Source: Mycobacteroides sp. LB1 (GTDB lineage Bacteria > Actinomycetota > Actinomycetes > Mycobacteriales > Mycobacteriaceae). From it: a stretch of 64,000 nt of DNA. Shown in pieces: positions 35,651 to 43,847 of this stretch. The number at the start of each line of letters is the position of its first letter. Positions within the stretch are counted from its first letter, which is position 1. The position numbers and the translations under genes were made by a program. The stretch spans positions 186,001 through 250,000 of the forward strand of contig NZ_JACCFF010000002.1 of assembly GCF_013449725.1 (NCBI RefSeq), given 5' to 3'. A model generated the notes under the pieces. That model searched no databases. It saw only the letters and a program-made list of their open reading frames with translations, and had not been told where the DNA came from.

Positions 35651-36909
35651 ACCGATGCTCCTTCGGGCTCAACGTGAGGTTCAACGACATGCAGCCGCGG
35701 GAGGGGATAGACGAGCCTGCCGCCCCACTCGCCGATATGCCGCAATTGCTGCGTGATCTCGGTTTCCAGGTTCCATGGCAACACCAGCACCACATCGGGT
35801 TTGTCCTCGTCGATGCGGTCGGGAGAGTGCACCGGAATCCGGGTGCCCGGGCTGAACATGCCCTGTTTGTAGGGATTCCGATCGACGGTGTACGCCATCA
35901 GGTCGGTACGGATACCGCAGTAGTTCAGCAGGGTATTGCCCTTGCCGGGCGCGCCGTAGCCGACGACGGTCTTGCCCTCTGCCTTGCAGGTGAGCAGAAA
36001 CTGTAGGAGTTCCAAGCGGATTCGTTCGGTCTTCGCGCGGAATCTTTCGTATCCGGAGAGTTCGTGCAAACCTGCGCGTCGTTCCAGTTCCAAGACCTCG
36101 GCCACCGAGGGCGCGATCTCGGGCCGGCATTCCCGTGGTCGTGCCCAAAGCCTGATCGAGCCACCGTGCGTCTCAAGGAGCTCGACGTCGACAACCTCCA
36201 GATCACCTACGGCGAGGGCTTTTTGAGCTGCCAGCACGGTGTAGTACTGGAAATGTTCATGGTAAATGGTGTCGAACTGACCGAGCTCGATGAGGTTGAG
36301 TGCGTGATGCACCTCGATGCTCACCCAGCCGTCATCGGAGACCAGCTCCCGAAGCGCATGCGTGAACCCGCGTAGGTCGGGGATGTGGGCGTACACGTTG
36401 TTCGCGGCGACCAAACGCGCGGGACCGTGCTCCGCTCGGACGCGGGCGGCGGTGTCCTCGTCGAGGAAGGCCGTCAGGGTCGGAACTCCCTTGTCGCGGG
36501 CGGCTTGTCCGACATTCACCGACGGTTCGATGCCGAGGCAGCGGATGCCTGCGGCGACGGCGTGCTGGAGCAGGTAGCCGTCGTTGCTGGCCACCTCCAC
36601 GATGAAGTCCTCGGGGTTGTCCGGGGAAAGCCCGAGTCGCGCAACGGAATCGCTGATGTACTCACGAGCGTGATCTACCCAGCTGTCCGAATACGACGAA
36701 AAGTATGCGTACTCGGTGAAGTTGTCTTCGGGGCTAATCAGCGCCGGAATCTGCAGCAACATGCAACTCTGGCAGAGCCTCAGGTGCAGGGGATACGTGG
36801 CCTCCGGCAGATCGAGCTCGTCCGCACGGAGAAACTTCTGGCAGGGTGGCGTCGCACCCAGGTCGACCACGCTGAACAGCTGTGTTGCGTGACATAGTCG
36901 ACAGCGCAC
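35647..36909 (-). CDS. NDP-hexose C-methyltransferase (TylC3-like)
   Basis: 420 residues from a GTG at 36909 with AGGAG upstream. Three parts: N-terminal zinc-binding region (CRLC...CQSC, residues 3-50), central class I methyltransferase with motif I VEVASNDGYLLQ near 105 and HIPDLRGF later, and C-terminal C-methyltransferase domain with GYGAPGKGNTLLNYCGI near 315. EHFQYYT near 220 carries the His/Tyr residues of the active site in this family. Transfers a methyl group from SAM to carbon 3 of a 4-keto sugar nucleotide. First gene of the four-gene run with rfbF, PIG-L and SDR genes. Confidence 0.92.
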   Translation of the reverse strand: MRCRLCHATQLFSVVDLGATPPCQKFLRADELDLPEATYPLHLRLCQSCMLLQIPALISPEDNFTEYAYFSSYSDSWVDHAREYISDSVARLGLSPDNPEDFIVEVASNDGYLLQHAVAAGIRCLGIEPSVNVGQAARDKGVPTLTAFLDEDTAARVRAEHGPARLVAANNVYAHIPDLRGFTHALRELVSDDGWVSIEVHHALNLIELGQFDTIYHEHFQYYTVLAAQKALAVGDLEVVDVELLETHGGSIRLWARPRECRPEIAPSVAEVLELERRAGLHELSGYERFRAKTERIRLELLQFLLTCKAEGKTVVGYGAPGKGNTLLNYCGIRTDLMAYTVDRNPYKQGMFSPGTRIPVHSPDRIDEDKPDVVLVLPWNLETEITQQLRHIGEWGGRLVYPLPRLHVVEPHVEPEGASV

Positions 36910-36982
36910 CGGATACTCCTTGGCCAGCTATGTGGAGACATGTGTTCCCCAAACCCGGCGATAGGCTACCCGGTTCTGACGT

Positions 36983-37468
36983 CTACTGCGACCAGCGGTT
37001 GGCGATCAGGTTGAAACCGATGTCCTTGGTGTTCTGCATGGCCTCATACAGGCGGTAGTACGAGATGTAGCTGATACGCCATTTTCCGTCCGCATCTCGG
37101 CGGTACCGGTCCGTGTAGTAGGACGTTCCGGTGATCAGGACGCTGTGCGCGGGCACGATCACGACATCGCTCATGGCCCAGCTGCCGGTCGCCGTATCAC
37201 CATCGACCTGGATCTCCGGATGGCTCATGGTGTGCACGCTGGTGATATCGGTCGTCAGTGACGACCGCATGTAGTCGACCACGCCTGCGCGCGAGGTGAA
37301 CTCAAGCGGTGCACCGTGCACCGCGGTGCCGTATGTCGCCTGGACGTCTTCGGTGAGGGTGTCGGCGAACTCATCCCACAATTTGTTGTCGAGGGTGCGT
37401 GCGTAGCGGTACTTGAGCTCGGTGATTTCGTGGATGTCGACGAGGGTGGCGGGGGTGGGGCGTTCCAT
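36983..37468 (-). CDS. SnoaL-like/NTF2-fold protein
   Basis: 161 residues from the ATG at 37468. The sequence has the SnoaL_4/NTF2 pattern: ITELKYRYARTLDNKLWDEFADTLTEDVQATYG, then HTMSHPEIQVDGDTATGSWAM, then TGTSYYTDRYRRDADGKWRISYI. Family members are small cone-shaped proteins: isomerases, dehydratases, ring-hydroxylating subunits or ligand binders. The aromatic/charged residues inside the cone do not point to one reaction. It stands alone on the minus strand, 73 bp from the methyltransferase gene, and is probably not part of the polysaccharide system. Confidence 0.82.
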   Translation of the reverse strand: MERPTPATLVDIHEITELKYRYARTLDNKLWDEFADTLTEDVQATYGTAVHGAPLEFTSRAGVVDYMRSSLTTDITSVHTMSHPEIQVDGDTATGSWAMSDVVIVPAHSVLITGTSYYTDRYRRDADGKWRISYISYYRLYEAMQNTKDIGFNLIANRWSQ

Positions 37469-37613
37469 GAAGCCATTGTTAGCACGTCGCCCGCGCGGTG
37501 TTGCCAAATGTGCACGCGCAGAACATGCGCGCTTCCTTTCAAGATCATCCGAGGATGCTGTACGTGGGAGTACATTTGTCCGGTATTGTCCGCCGCTGCC
37601 GAAAAGGTGCCCC

Positions 37614-37985
37614 ATGAACACAATCACTCGTCTTGTCGTGGCGCCCGCCGTTGGCGTCGTAGCGGCTGCATTCGTCGGATTCGGAGGAGTGGTGGCCTCC
37701 GCTGAGCCGACCCCGCCGCCTCCTGTTCCGGGTGCCCCGAACTCGCCTTCGCATGGATCCTTGGTCGATCAGCCGAGCAACGACGGCAACAGCGGCTGGG
37801 GCTACCTGCCGGGCGGTGCGGGCTCTCAGTGTGAGAACGCCTGGGTGGTCTGCGGTTCCGATAACAACCCACCCGAATCCAACATCGCCCCCGGACATGA
37901 TGATGCTGGTGGCTGGGTCAGCGCACCCGGTGAGACCGGTGCCGACTGCGAGAACCCCGGAGTCACCTGCACCGACGTCGGTTAA
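37614..37985 (+). CDS. Small secreted protein with paired-cysteine repeats
   Basis: 123 residues. Signal peptide at 1-31 (NTITRLVVAPAVGVVAAAF, cleavage likely after VASA). The mature part is Pro/Gly/Asn-rich with a double element: C-E-N-A-W-V-V-C near residue 80 and C-E-N-P-G-V-T-C near 115, each preceded by G-x-x-C. Two C-x6-C pairs suggest two disulfides outside the cell. No known domain recognised. A chance long opening upstream (from 37413) in the same frame was not used. Overlaps the convergent lipoprotein gene by 4 bp. Confidence 0.75.
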   Translation: MNTITRLVVAPAVGVVAAAFVGFGGVVASAEPTPPPPVPGAPNSPSHGSLVDQPSNDGNSGWGYLPGGAGSQCENAWVVCGSDNNPPESNIAPGHDDAGGWVSAPGETGADCENPGVTCTDVG

Positions 37986-38536
37986 TACATCTCGCCGTAT
38001 GCCAGTGACACCCAACTGTGCTGGCCGTCGGCACCGTTGATCTTCAAGGTGTGCTCAACAGCGGGATCGACGTTGAACGGCAGCAGGGCGACAATGATCC
38101 CCGGTTTTCCCGGAGTGTCCCCACATATGGCCGTGTATTTCATGGTGTGCCCGTCAAGGTCCATCGGCAGGTCGGGACCGCCGGTGCAGAGCGCCGCAAT
38201 GAACCCGCCGTGAACGGTCGTCTTCGTCTGCGGCGGCACCTTCACCTCATACCTTCCGGTGCCGTCCTTGGTGGCGGCGACAACGGGATCCTTGAGGGCG
38301 CCGAGGCCGTCATGTAGGCGCGTGACCGCGTCCTCAGACCCCGCTGATGAGTCGGCACTACTGGGCTTCGATGTGGGGGGCGTGTTCGCCGCGGTGGACC
38401 GCGACGTCGACGGACGCGAACTCGACGCGGCGGCGGATGTCTCTGAGATCCGGGTGATGCCTGGACCACTCTGGCAGCCGGCCACGACCACGGCGCATGC
38501 CATGAGCGCCAATGCACCCGTACAGGTTCGAGTCAT
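37982..38536 (-). CDS. Probable lipoprotein
   Basis: 184 residues from the ATG at 38536. Type II signal peptide with lipobox VAGC (Cys21), then a Ser/Thr-rich linker (about residues 30-65) and a globular part with two cysteines (ALCTGG and AICGDT) about 23 residues apart. Similar small lipoproteins with a VKVPPQTKTTVHGGF-like strand occur in mycobacteria, but I do not recognise a family. The downstream tRNA terminator region lies just behind its start. Confidence 0.7.
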   Translation of the reverse strand: MTRTCTGALALMACAVVVAGCQSGPGITRISETSAAASSSRPSTSRSTAANTPPTSKPSSADSSAGSEDAVTRLHDGLGALKDPVVAATKDGTGRYEVKVPPQTKTTVHGGFIAALCTGGPDLPMDLDGHTMKYTAICGDTPGKPGIIVALLPFNVDPAVEHTLKINGADGQHSWVSLAYGEMY

Positions 38537-38552
38537 CCGTAGATAGAAACAC

Positions 38553-38573
38553 GCCTCACCGTCGACGGGAGGC
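38553..38573 (-). terminator. Hairpin behind the tRNA
   Basis: On the minus strand, 8 nt after the encoded CCA, GCCTC (38573-38569) pairs with GAGGC (38557-38553) around the self-complementary core CCGTCGACGG, with one bulged base; GTGTTTCT follows. This fits an intrinsic terminator or a tRNA 3'-end processing signal. Confidence 0.5.
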
Positions 38574-38580
38574 TGGTACG

Positions 38581-38657
38581 TGGTGCCCTCGGTGAGATTC
38601 GAACTCACACTGCACGGGTTTTGAATCCGTTTCCTCTGCCAGTTGGGATACGAGGGC
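38581..38657 (-). tRNA. tRNA with CAA anticodon (leucine codon UUG), short variable loop
   Basis: A complete 77-nt cloverleaf including encoded CCA. Acceptor stem GCCCTCG/CGAGGGC (7 perfect pairs), D stem TCC/GGA with an 11-nt loop containing GG, anticodon stem ACGGA/CCCGT with an A-C mismatch next to the loop, loop TTCAAAA with anticodon CAA (38621-38623), 5-nt variable loop, T stem GTGAG/CTCAC with loop TTCGAAT, discriminator A. By anticodon it is leucine, but bacterial tRNA-Leu normally has a long variable arm (class II); this one does not. See findings. Confidence 0.85.
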
Positions 38658-38771
38658 CTGGCGTTTCGGCGGCCCGGGGCCTGCCGTCGGATTCCTACCT
38701 TAAAGGATCACATCCGTCACTTTCACCAGGGTAACGCCGTTCACACCACCTCATACGTCACAATGGTCGCC

Positions 38772-39389
38772 ATGACCGGCCCACAGAACCCCGAACCGGC
38801 GGCGCACGCGCACCGCGTGCTCGTCGCCGAAGACGAAGCCCTGATCCGCCTCGACCTGGTGGAAATGCTCCAGGAGGAGGGCTACGACGTGGTGGGTCAG
38901 GCCGGCGACGGGCAGGAGGCTGTGGATCTCGCCGTGCAGCTCAAACCCGATCTCGTGATCATGGACGTCAAGATGCCGCGCCGCGACGGTATCGACGCCG
39001 CGTCCGAGATCGCCGCCAAGCGCATCGCCCCGATCGTCATCCTCACCGCTTTCAGCCAGCGTGATCTGGTGGAGAAGGCCCGCGACGCCGGTGCCATGGC
39101 CTACCTGGTCAAGCCGTTCTCCAAGACCGACCTCGTCCCGGCCATCGAGGTGGCGGTCAGCCGGTTCGGCGAGCTCGCAGCGCTGGAGAAGGAAGTGCAG
39201 ACCCTGTCCGACCGGCTGGAGACCCGCAAGCTCGTCGAGCGCGCCAAGGGTGTCCTGCAGTCCACCCAGGGACTCACCGAACCCGACGCGTTCAAGTGGA
39301 TTCAGCGGGCCGCGATGGACCGTCGCACCACCATGAAACGCGTTGCCGAAGTGGTACTGGAAACACTCGATACCGACACTACGAGTTGA
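38772..39389 (+). CDS. pdtaR: ANTAR-domain response regulator PdtaR
   Basis: 205 residues from the second ATG (38772), the length of M. tuberculosis PdtaR (Rv1626); an ATG at 38763 would add three residues. Receiver domain residues 15-130 with the phosphoacceptor Asp in LVIMDVKMPRRDG, acidic pair in VAEDEA and Lys in YLVKPFSK. The ANTAR RNA-binding domain covers about 140-200 with LVERAKGVLQSTQGLTEPDAFKWIQRAAMDRRTTMKRVAEVVL. In mycobacteria it is phosphorylated by PdtaS and acts as an antiterminator by binding RNA. The kinase gene is not in the window, as usual. Confidence 0.95.
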   Translation: MTGPQNPEPAAHAHRVLVAEDEALIRLDLVEMLQEEGYDVVGQAGDGQEAVDLAVQLKPDLVIMDVKMPRRDGIDAASEIAAKRIAPIVILTAFSQRDLVEKARDAGAMAYLVKPFSKTDLVPAIEVAVSRFGELAALEKEVQTLSDRLETRKLVERAKGVLQSTQGLTEPDAFKWIQRAAMDRRTTMKRVAEVVLETLDTDTTS

Positions 39390-39473
39390 AAGTCGGGTAA
39401 GCACTGCGCGTTGCCTCCCAGTTGGCTATGTTTTCTGATCAACCTGGTTCGCCCAACTCATCCGGAGGTAATC

Positions 39474-40658
39474 GTGCGTGTACGCGCGAGTGTGATCATG
39501 CTGGGCGCGGTAACCCTCGCCCTCGCCGGTTGTCATAACGGCTCTCAGTCGGACGAGTCCAATCAGACCAACCTGAAGATCTCGCCGTTGGTGCAGATCG
39601 CTCAGGACGGGACCGAGGTACCCGCGTCCAACGCGAAATCGCCGGCCGATCCCGCTGGCGACGGAAAAGCGCAGTGCGACAACGTTTCTCTGGCCATGGC
39701 CGGTGCGCTCAACGGTCCCGACGCGGCCCTGGGAATCAATATCCTCAACGGGGCGAAGCTGGCCGTCGACAAGCACAACGCCGCCAATCCCGGATGCCAG
39801 ATCAGACTCCGCGAGTTCGACACCGAGGGGCTGCCGCAGAACGCGAGCAATATCGCCCCACAGATCATCGGGGACCCGGCCATCATCGGGCTCATCGGTC
39901 CGGGATTCTCTGGGGAAACCAAATCGACCGGGCAGATCTTCAGCGAGGCCGGATTGGTTTCCACGACCGCCTCGGCCACGAACGTGACGCTCACGCAGCA
40001 GGGCTGGAAAACCTTCTTCCGCGGCCTGGCCAACGACGGGGTACAGGGCCCCGCCGTCGCCAACTACCTCAAGAAAACCCTCGGGTACCACAAGGTCTGT
40101 GTCGTCGACGACAGCACCGACTACGGCTCGGGGTTGGCCAACGCGGTACGCGGGACACTCGGAAACGACTGCAACGCCTCGGTCAAGAAGGGCGACAAGG
40201 ACTTTTCGGCGGCGGTCACACAACTCAAGAACGCCACTCCGGACGCGGTGTTCTTCGGCGGCTACTACGCCGAGGCGGCGCCCCTGGTGCAACAGCTCCG
40301 CAACGCCGGAGTGAACGCGACGTTCGTATCCGCGGACGGCACCAAGGACATCGAGTTCGTCAAGCAGGCGGGCGATTCCTCGAAGGACGCGCTGTTGTCC
40401 TGCCCGTGCGGTCCTGCCTCGGATACCTTCGCCAAGGAGTACACCGCCAAGTTCAATCAGGAACCCGGGACGTACAGCACCGAGGGGTATGACCTGGGGA
40501 CGATCCTGGTCAAGGGGATTGACGCGGGAAAGACCACGCGGGCCGGATTGCTCGATTGGGTTCGTACCTACCAGGGACAGGGCGTTGCGCGCGAATACAA
40601 GTGGACCGAGACCGGTGAGCTAACGTCAACACTTATCTGGGTATATAAGGTCACGTAA
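39474..40658 (+). CDS. Branched-chain amino acid-type ABC substrate-binding lipoprotein
   Basis: 394 residues from the GTG at 39474, 5 nt after GGAGG. Type II signal peptide with lipobox LAGC near residue 20. The rest is a periplasmic-binding fold of the LivJ/Leu-binding type: ALNGPDAALGINILNGAKLAVDKHN, the IIGLIGPGFSGETKST ligand segment, LVSTTASATNVTL, and TPDAVFFGGYYAEAAPL in the second lobe. Four cysteines are present in the mature part (for example CPCGP). Probable ligands are branched-chain amino acids, amides or urea. First gene of the livHMGF-type operon. Confidence 0.9.
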   Translation: MRVRASVIMLGAVTLALAGCHNGSQSDESNQTNLKISPLVQIAQDGTEVPASNAKSPADPAGDGKAQCDNVSLAMAGALNGPDAALGINILNGAKLAVDKHNAANPGCQIRLREFDTEGLPQNASNIAPQIIGDPAIIGLIGPGFSGETKSTGQIFSEAGLVSTTASATNVTLTQQGWKTFFRGLANDGVQGPAVANYLKKTLGYHKVCVVDDSTDYGSGLANAVRGTLGNDCNASVKKGDKDFSAAVTQLKNATPDAVFFGGYYAEAAPLVQQLRNAGVNATFVSADGTKDIEFVKQAGDSSKDALLSCPCGPASDTFAKEYTAKFNQEPGTYSTEGYDLGTILVKGIDAGKTTRAGLLDWVRTYQGQGVAREYKWTETGELTSTLIWVYKVT

Positions 40659-40699
40659 AAGATCACAAGGAACAAGCGAGGGACTAGGCTCAGCCGCAA

Positions 40700-41770
40700 A
40701 TGGTTTCGGGGTGGATGGCACAGACTGGTGTGCAGGCCAGCACAATTTCATTCGATCTGCATGGACTGTGGAGCAGCATCGGTCAGCTGACGATCGACGG
40801 TTTGGCGTGGGGCGCCATCTATGCGTTGGTCGCGGTTGGATACACGCTGGTCTTCGGGGTGTTGCGACTCATCAACTTCGCGCACTCCGAGGTCTTCATG
40901 TTGGGCATGTTCGGGGCGTACTTCGCTCTGGACGTGGTGCTCGGCTTTGCGCCCGGCGGTAATGCCTACAACAAGGGCGTATCGCTGACGGTGCTGTATC
41001 TCGGCGTTGCGATGCTCATCGCCATGGCGGTGTCGGCCGCCACGGCGCTGGGACTTGAAACGGTGGCGTATCGCCCGCTGCGCCGTCGCGGCGCACGTCC
41101 ACTGACCTTCCTCATCACCGCCATCGGGATGTCCTTCGTCATCCAGGAATTCGTGCACTTCGTACTGCCGAAGATCCTGAAGGGCTACGGGGGCAGCAAT
41201 GCACAGCAGCCGATCCGGCTGGTGACGCCCAGACCGGTGTGGAGCTTCGGTCCTTTCGACGTGGGCGGTCACCGAATCCCGTTCCAGGCCACGCTCACCA
41301 ATGTCACCATCGTCGTCGTGGCGGCGGCGTTGGTGCTGGCCTTCATAACGGATATCGCGATCAATCACACCAAGTTCGGACGCGGTATTCGGGCGGTGGC
41401 GCAGGATCCGACGACGGCGACGCTGATGGGCGTGTCTCGCGAGCGCATCATCATGACCACGTTCGTCATCGGCGGGCTCCTCGCTGGGGCGGCGGCGCTG
41501 CTGTACACGCTGAAGGTGCCACAGGGCATCATCTACTCCGGCGGATTCCTTTTGGGTATCAAGGCATTCTCGGCCGCGGTGCTCGGCGGTATCGGTAATC
41601 TTCGCGGCGCACTGCTGGGCGGTCTGCTCCTCGGAGTGATGGAGAACTACGGCCAAGCGGTATTCGGCACCCAATGGCGCGATGTCGTGGCATTCGTACT
41701 GCTCGTGCTGGTGCTCATGTTCCGGCCCACCGGCATTCTCGGCGAAAGTCTGGGAAGGGCGAAGGCGTGA
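40700..41770 (+). CDS. livH: Branched-chain amino acid-type ABC permease, LivH family
   Basis: 356 residues, eight to nine helices. Typical LivH blocks: GLAWGAIYALVAVGYTLVFGVLRLINFAHSEVFMLGMFG near residue 35, TFLITAIGMSFVIQE, and GIRAVAQDPTTATLMGVSRERIIMTTFVIGG (the EAA-like coupling loop) near 235. The stop overlaps the livM-type GTG start (GTGA). Confidence 0.93.
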   Translation: MVSGWMAQTGVQASTISFDLHGLWSSIGQLTIDGLAWGAIYALVAVGYTLVFGVLRLINFAHSEVFMLGMFGAYFALDVVLGFAPGGNAYNKGVSLTVLYLGVAMLIAMAVSAATALGLETVAYRPLRRRGARPLTFLITAIGMSFVIQEFVHFVLPKILKGYGGSNAQQPIRLVTPRPVWSFGPFDVGGHRIPFQATLTNVTIVVVAAALVLAFITDIAINHTKFGRGIRAVAQDPTTATLMGVSRERIIMTTFVIGGLLAGAAALLYTLKVPQGIIYSGGFLLGIKAFSAAVLGGIGNLRGALLGGLLLGVMENYGQAVFGTQWRDVVAFVLLVLVLMFRPTGILGESLGRAKA

Positions 41771-42936
41771 CCGCCGCGCGCGCGTTGGCGCCCGGCGATT
41801 CGGTGCGCCGGTGGTGGTCGGAGCTTGCCCGTCCTGTGCAATGGGTCTACGGAATCATCGGGTTTGCGCTCATGGCGCTGCTGCCGGTGTGGAAGATTCC
41901 GTTCCTGGACACTCCCAACACGAGCTTCGGCGGAGTGATGGCCCAGTTCGCAATGGTGGCCCTCATTGCGGTCGGCCTCAATGTCGTTGTGGGGCAAGCG
42001 GGGTTACTCGATCTGGGATATGTCGGGTTCTATGCGATCGGCGCGTACACGGTGGCCTTGCTCACTAGCCCCGACAGTCCGTGGAACCGGATGGGCACCT
42101 CGGCATTCTTCAGTTCGAGCTGGGCATGGTTGTCCTGCTTGCCGATCGCCGTCGCGATCACAGCCTTCTTCGGTCTCGTGCTCGGCACGCCCACGCTGCG
42201 GCTTCGGGGTGACTATCTGGCCATCGTCACGCTGGGATTCGGCGAGATCATCCGATTGCTCGCAGACAACCTGGAAGTCACGAACGGTCCCCGCGGTCTG
42301 CACAAGATCGCTTACCCGCATGTGGGGGAGCAGTACGTACATGGCGGAGTCTTCTCCAGCGGCAATGCGGGCGGTCATCTGAACTATGGCGTGTGGTGGT
42401 ACTGGCTGGGGCTGTGCCTGATCGCCGTGGTGCTGGTTTTGATGGGCAATCTCGAGCGCAGCCGGGTGGGCCGCTCGTGGGTGGCCATTCGCGAGGATGA
42501 GGACGCCGCCGAGATGATGGGCGTCCCGACCTTTCGGTTCAAGCTGTGGGCCTTCGTAATTGGCGCGGGCATCGGAGGGCTGTCCGGTGCCCTGTATGCA
42601 GGTCAGGTCCAATACGTGGCATCGCCGACCTTCAACATCATCAACTCGATGTTGTTCCTATGTGCCGTCGTGTTGGGTGGCCAAGGCAACAAGCTCGGTG
42701 TGATCTTCGGCGCGTTCATCATCGTCTACCTGCCGAACCGGCTTCTCGGCGTGCAGGTGCAGGGCGTCGACCTGGGCAATCTGAAGTATCTGTTCTTCGG
42801 GTTGGCGCTGGTCGTGCTGATGGTCTTCCGCCCGCAGGGCCTATTCCCGGCGCAACAGAAGCTGATGGCTTACTGGCGCAAGGCATCTGAGCGTATCGGC
42901 GCCAAGAAGTCAGAGGAAGCCGAGGCACCGGCATGA
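41767..42936 (+). CDS. livM: Branched-chain amino acid-type ABC permease, LivM family
   Basis: 389 residues from the GTG at 41767 that overlaps the livH stop. Second membrane subunit: VGLNVVVGQAGLLDLGYVGFYAIGAYTVALL near residue 62, LRGDYLAIVTLGFGEIIRLL near 150, and the coupling loop GRSWVAIREDEDAAEMMGVPTFRFKLWAF near 240. A 30-residue basic/acidic C-terminal tail is cytoplasmic. The ATPase gene follows in an ATGA overlap. Confidence 0.93.
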   Translation: MTAARALAPGDSVRRWWSELARPVQWVYGIIGFALMALLPVWKIPFLDTPNTSFGGVMAQFAMVALIAVGLNVVVGQAGLLDLGYVGFYAIGAYTVALLTSPDSPWNRMGTSAFFSSSWAWLSCLPIAVAITAFFGLVLGTPTLRLRGDYLAIVTLGFGEIIRLLADNLEVTNGPRGLHKIAYPHVGEQYVHGGVFSSGNAGGHLNYGVWWYWLGLCLIAVVLVLMGNLERSRVGRSWVAIREDEDAAEMMGVPTFRFKLWAFVIGAGIGGLSGALYAGQVQYVASPTFNIINSMLFLCAVVLGGQGNKLGVIFGAFIIVYLPNRLLGVQVQGVDLGNLKYLFFGLALVVLMVFRPQGLFPAQQKLMAYWRKASERIGAKKSEEAEAPA

Positions 42937-43847
42937 CCGAGCGCGTGGACACCACCTCCGAAGACGAGTCCGCCGCCGTCGAACTGACCGAGGCCGTCGA
43001 TGGCGAGACCGGCGCCGCCGAGCCCGAGGTACTGCTTGAGGTCAAGGAACTGACGCTGAAATTCGGCGGTCTACAGGCGCTCGATGGGGTCAGCTTCGAC
43101 ATTCGTCGTGGGGAGATCCTCGGCCTCGTCGGCCCGAACGGTGCGGGCAAGACCACCTGCTTCAACGCCATCACCGGTGTGTACAAGCCGACATCGGGCA
43201 GCATCGTGTTCGACGGGAAGCCCTTACGCAGATTGCGGCGGCACCAGATCACCCGCCGCGGGATCGCCCGGACCTTCCAGAACATTCGGCTCTTCGGTGA
43301 GATGACGGCGTTGGAAAACGTTGCAGTGGGAACCGATGCCCGCCATAAGACTTCGGTCCTGGGCGCTCTGTTGCGCACACCTCGGCACCGACGCGAGGAA
43401 CACTATGCCGTCGACGTGGGGATGGGCCTGCTCGACTTCGTCGGCATCGGCGATGTCGCCGACATCAAGGCGAAGAACCTTCCGTACGGCAGTCAGCGCA
43501 GACTCGAGATCGCGCGGGCGTTGGCTACCGAACCCAAGCTGCTGTGCCTGGATGAGCCGGCCGCCGGCTTCACCCCCAGCGAGAAGGATTCGCTCATCGA
43601 GCTCATCCAGCGCATCCGCGATTATGGATACACCGTGCTGCTCATCGAACACGATATGAAGCTGGTCATGGGGGTCACCGACCGCATCGTTGTGCTCGAA
43701 TTCGGCAGGAAGATCGCCGACGGCCTGCCCGTCGAGGTCCGGAACGACCCCGCAGTGATCGAGGCGTACCTAGGAGTGGCCGAGGAGGAGTTCCATGGAC
43801 CCGGTTGGCTCGACTCTGCTGTTCCTGACAGGGAAAGCGAGGGGTAA
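42933..43847 (+). CDS. livG: Branched-chain amino acid-type ABC ATPase, LivG family
   Basis: 304 residues. About 30 acidic N-terminal residues precede the ABC domain, an extension beyond the usual LivG. Walker [10 protein letters not shown], LivG-type signature [16 protein letters not shown], Walker [12 protein letters not shown], and switch His in [10 protein letters not shown]. The C-terminal part [15 protein letters not shown] is typical of LivG/LptB-like ATPases. Confidence 0.94.
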   Translation: MTERVDTTSEDESAAVELTEAVDGETGAAEPEVLLEVKELTLKFGGLQALDGVSFDIRRGEILGLVGPNGAGKTTCFNAITGVYKPTSGSIVFDGKPLRRLRRHQITRRGIARTFQNIRLFGEMTALENVAVGTDARHKTSVLGALLRTPRHRREEHYAVDVGMGLLDFVGIGDVADIKAKNLPYGSQRRLEIARALATEPKLLCLDEPAAGFTPSEKDSLIELIQRIRDYGYTVLLIEHDMKLVMGVTDRIVVLEFGRKIADGLPVEVRNDPAVIEAYLGVAEEEFHGPGWLDSAVPDRESEG

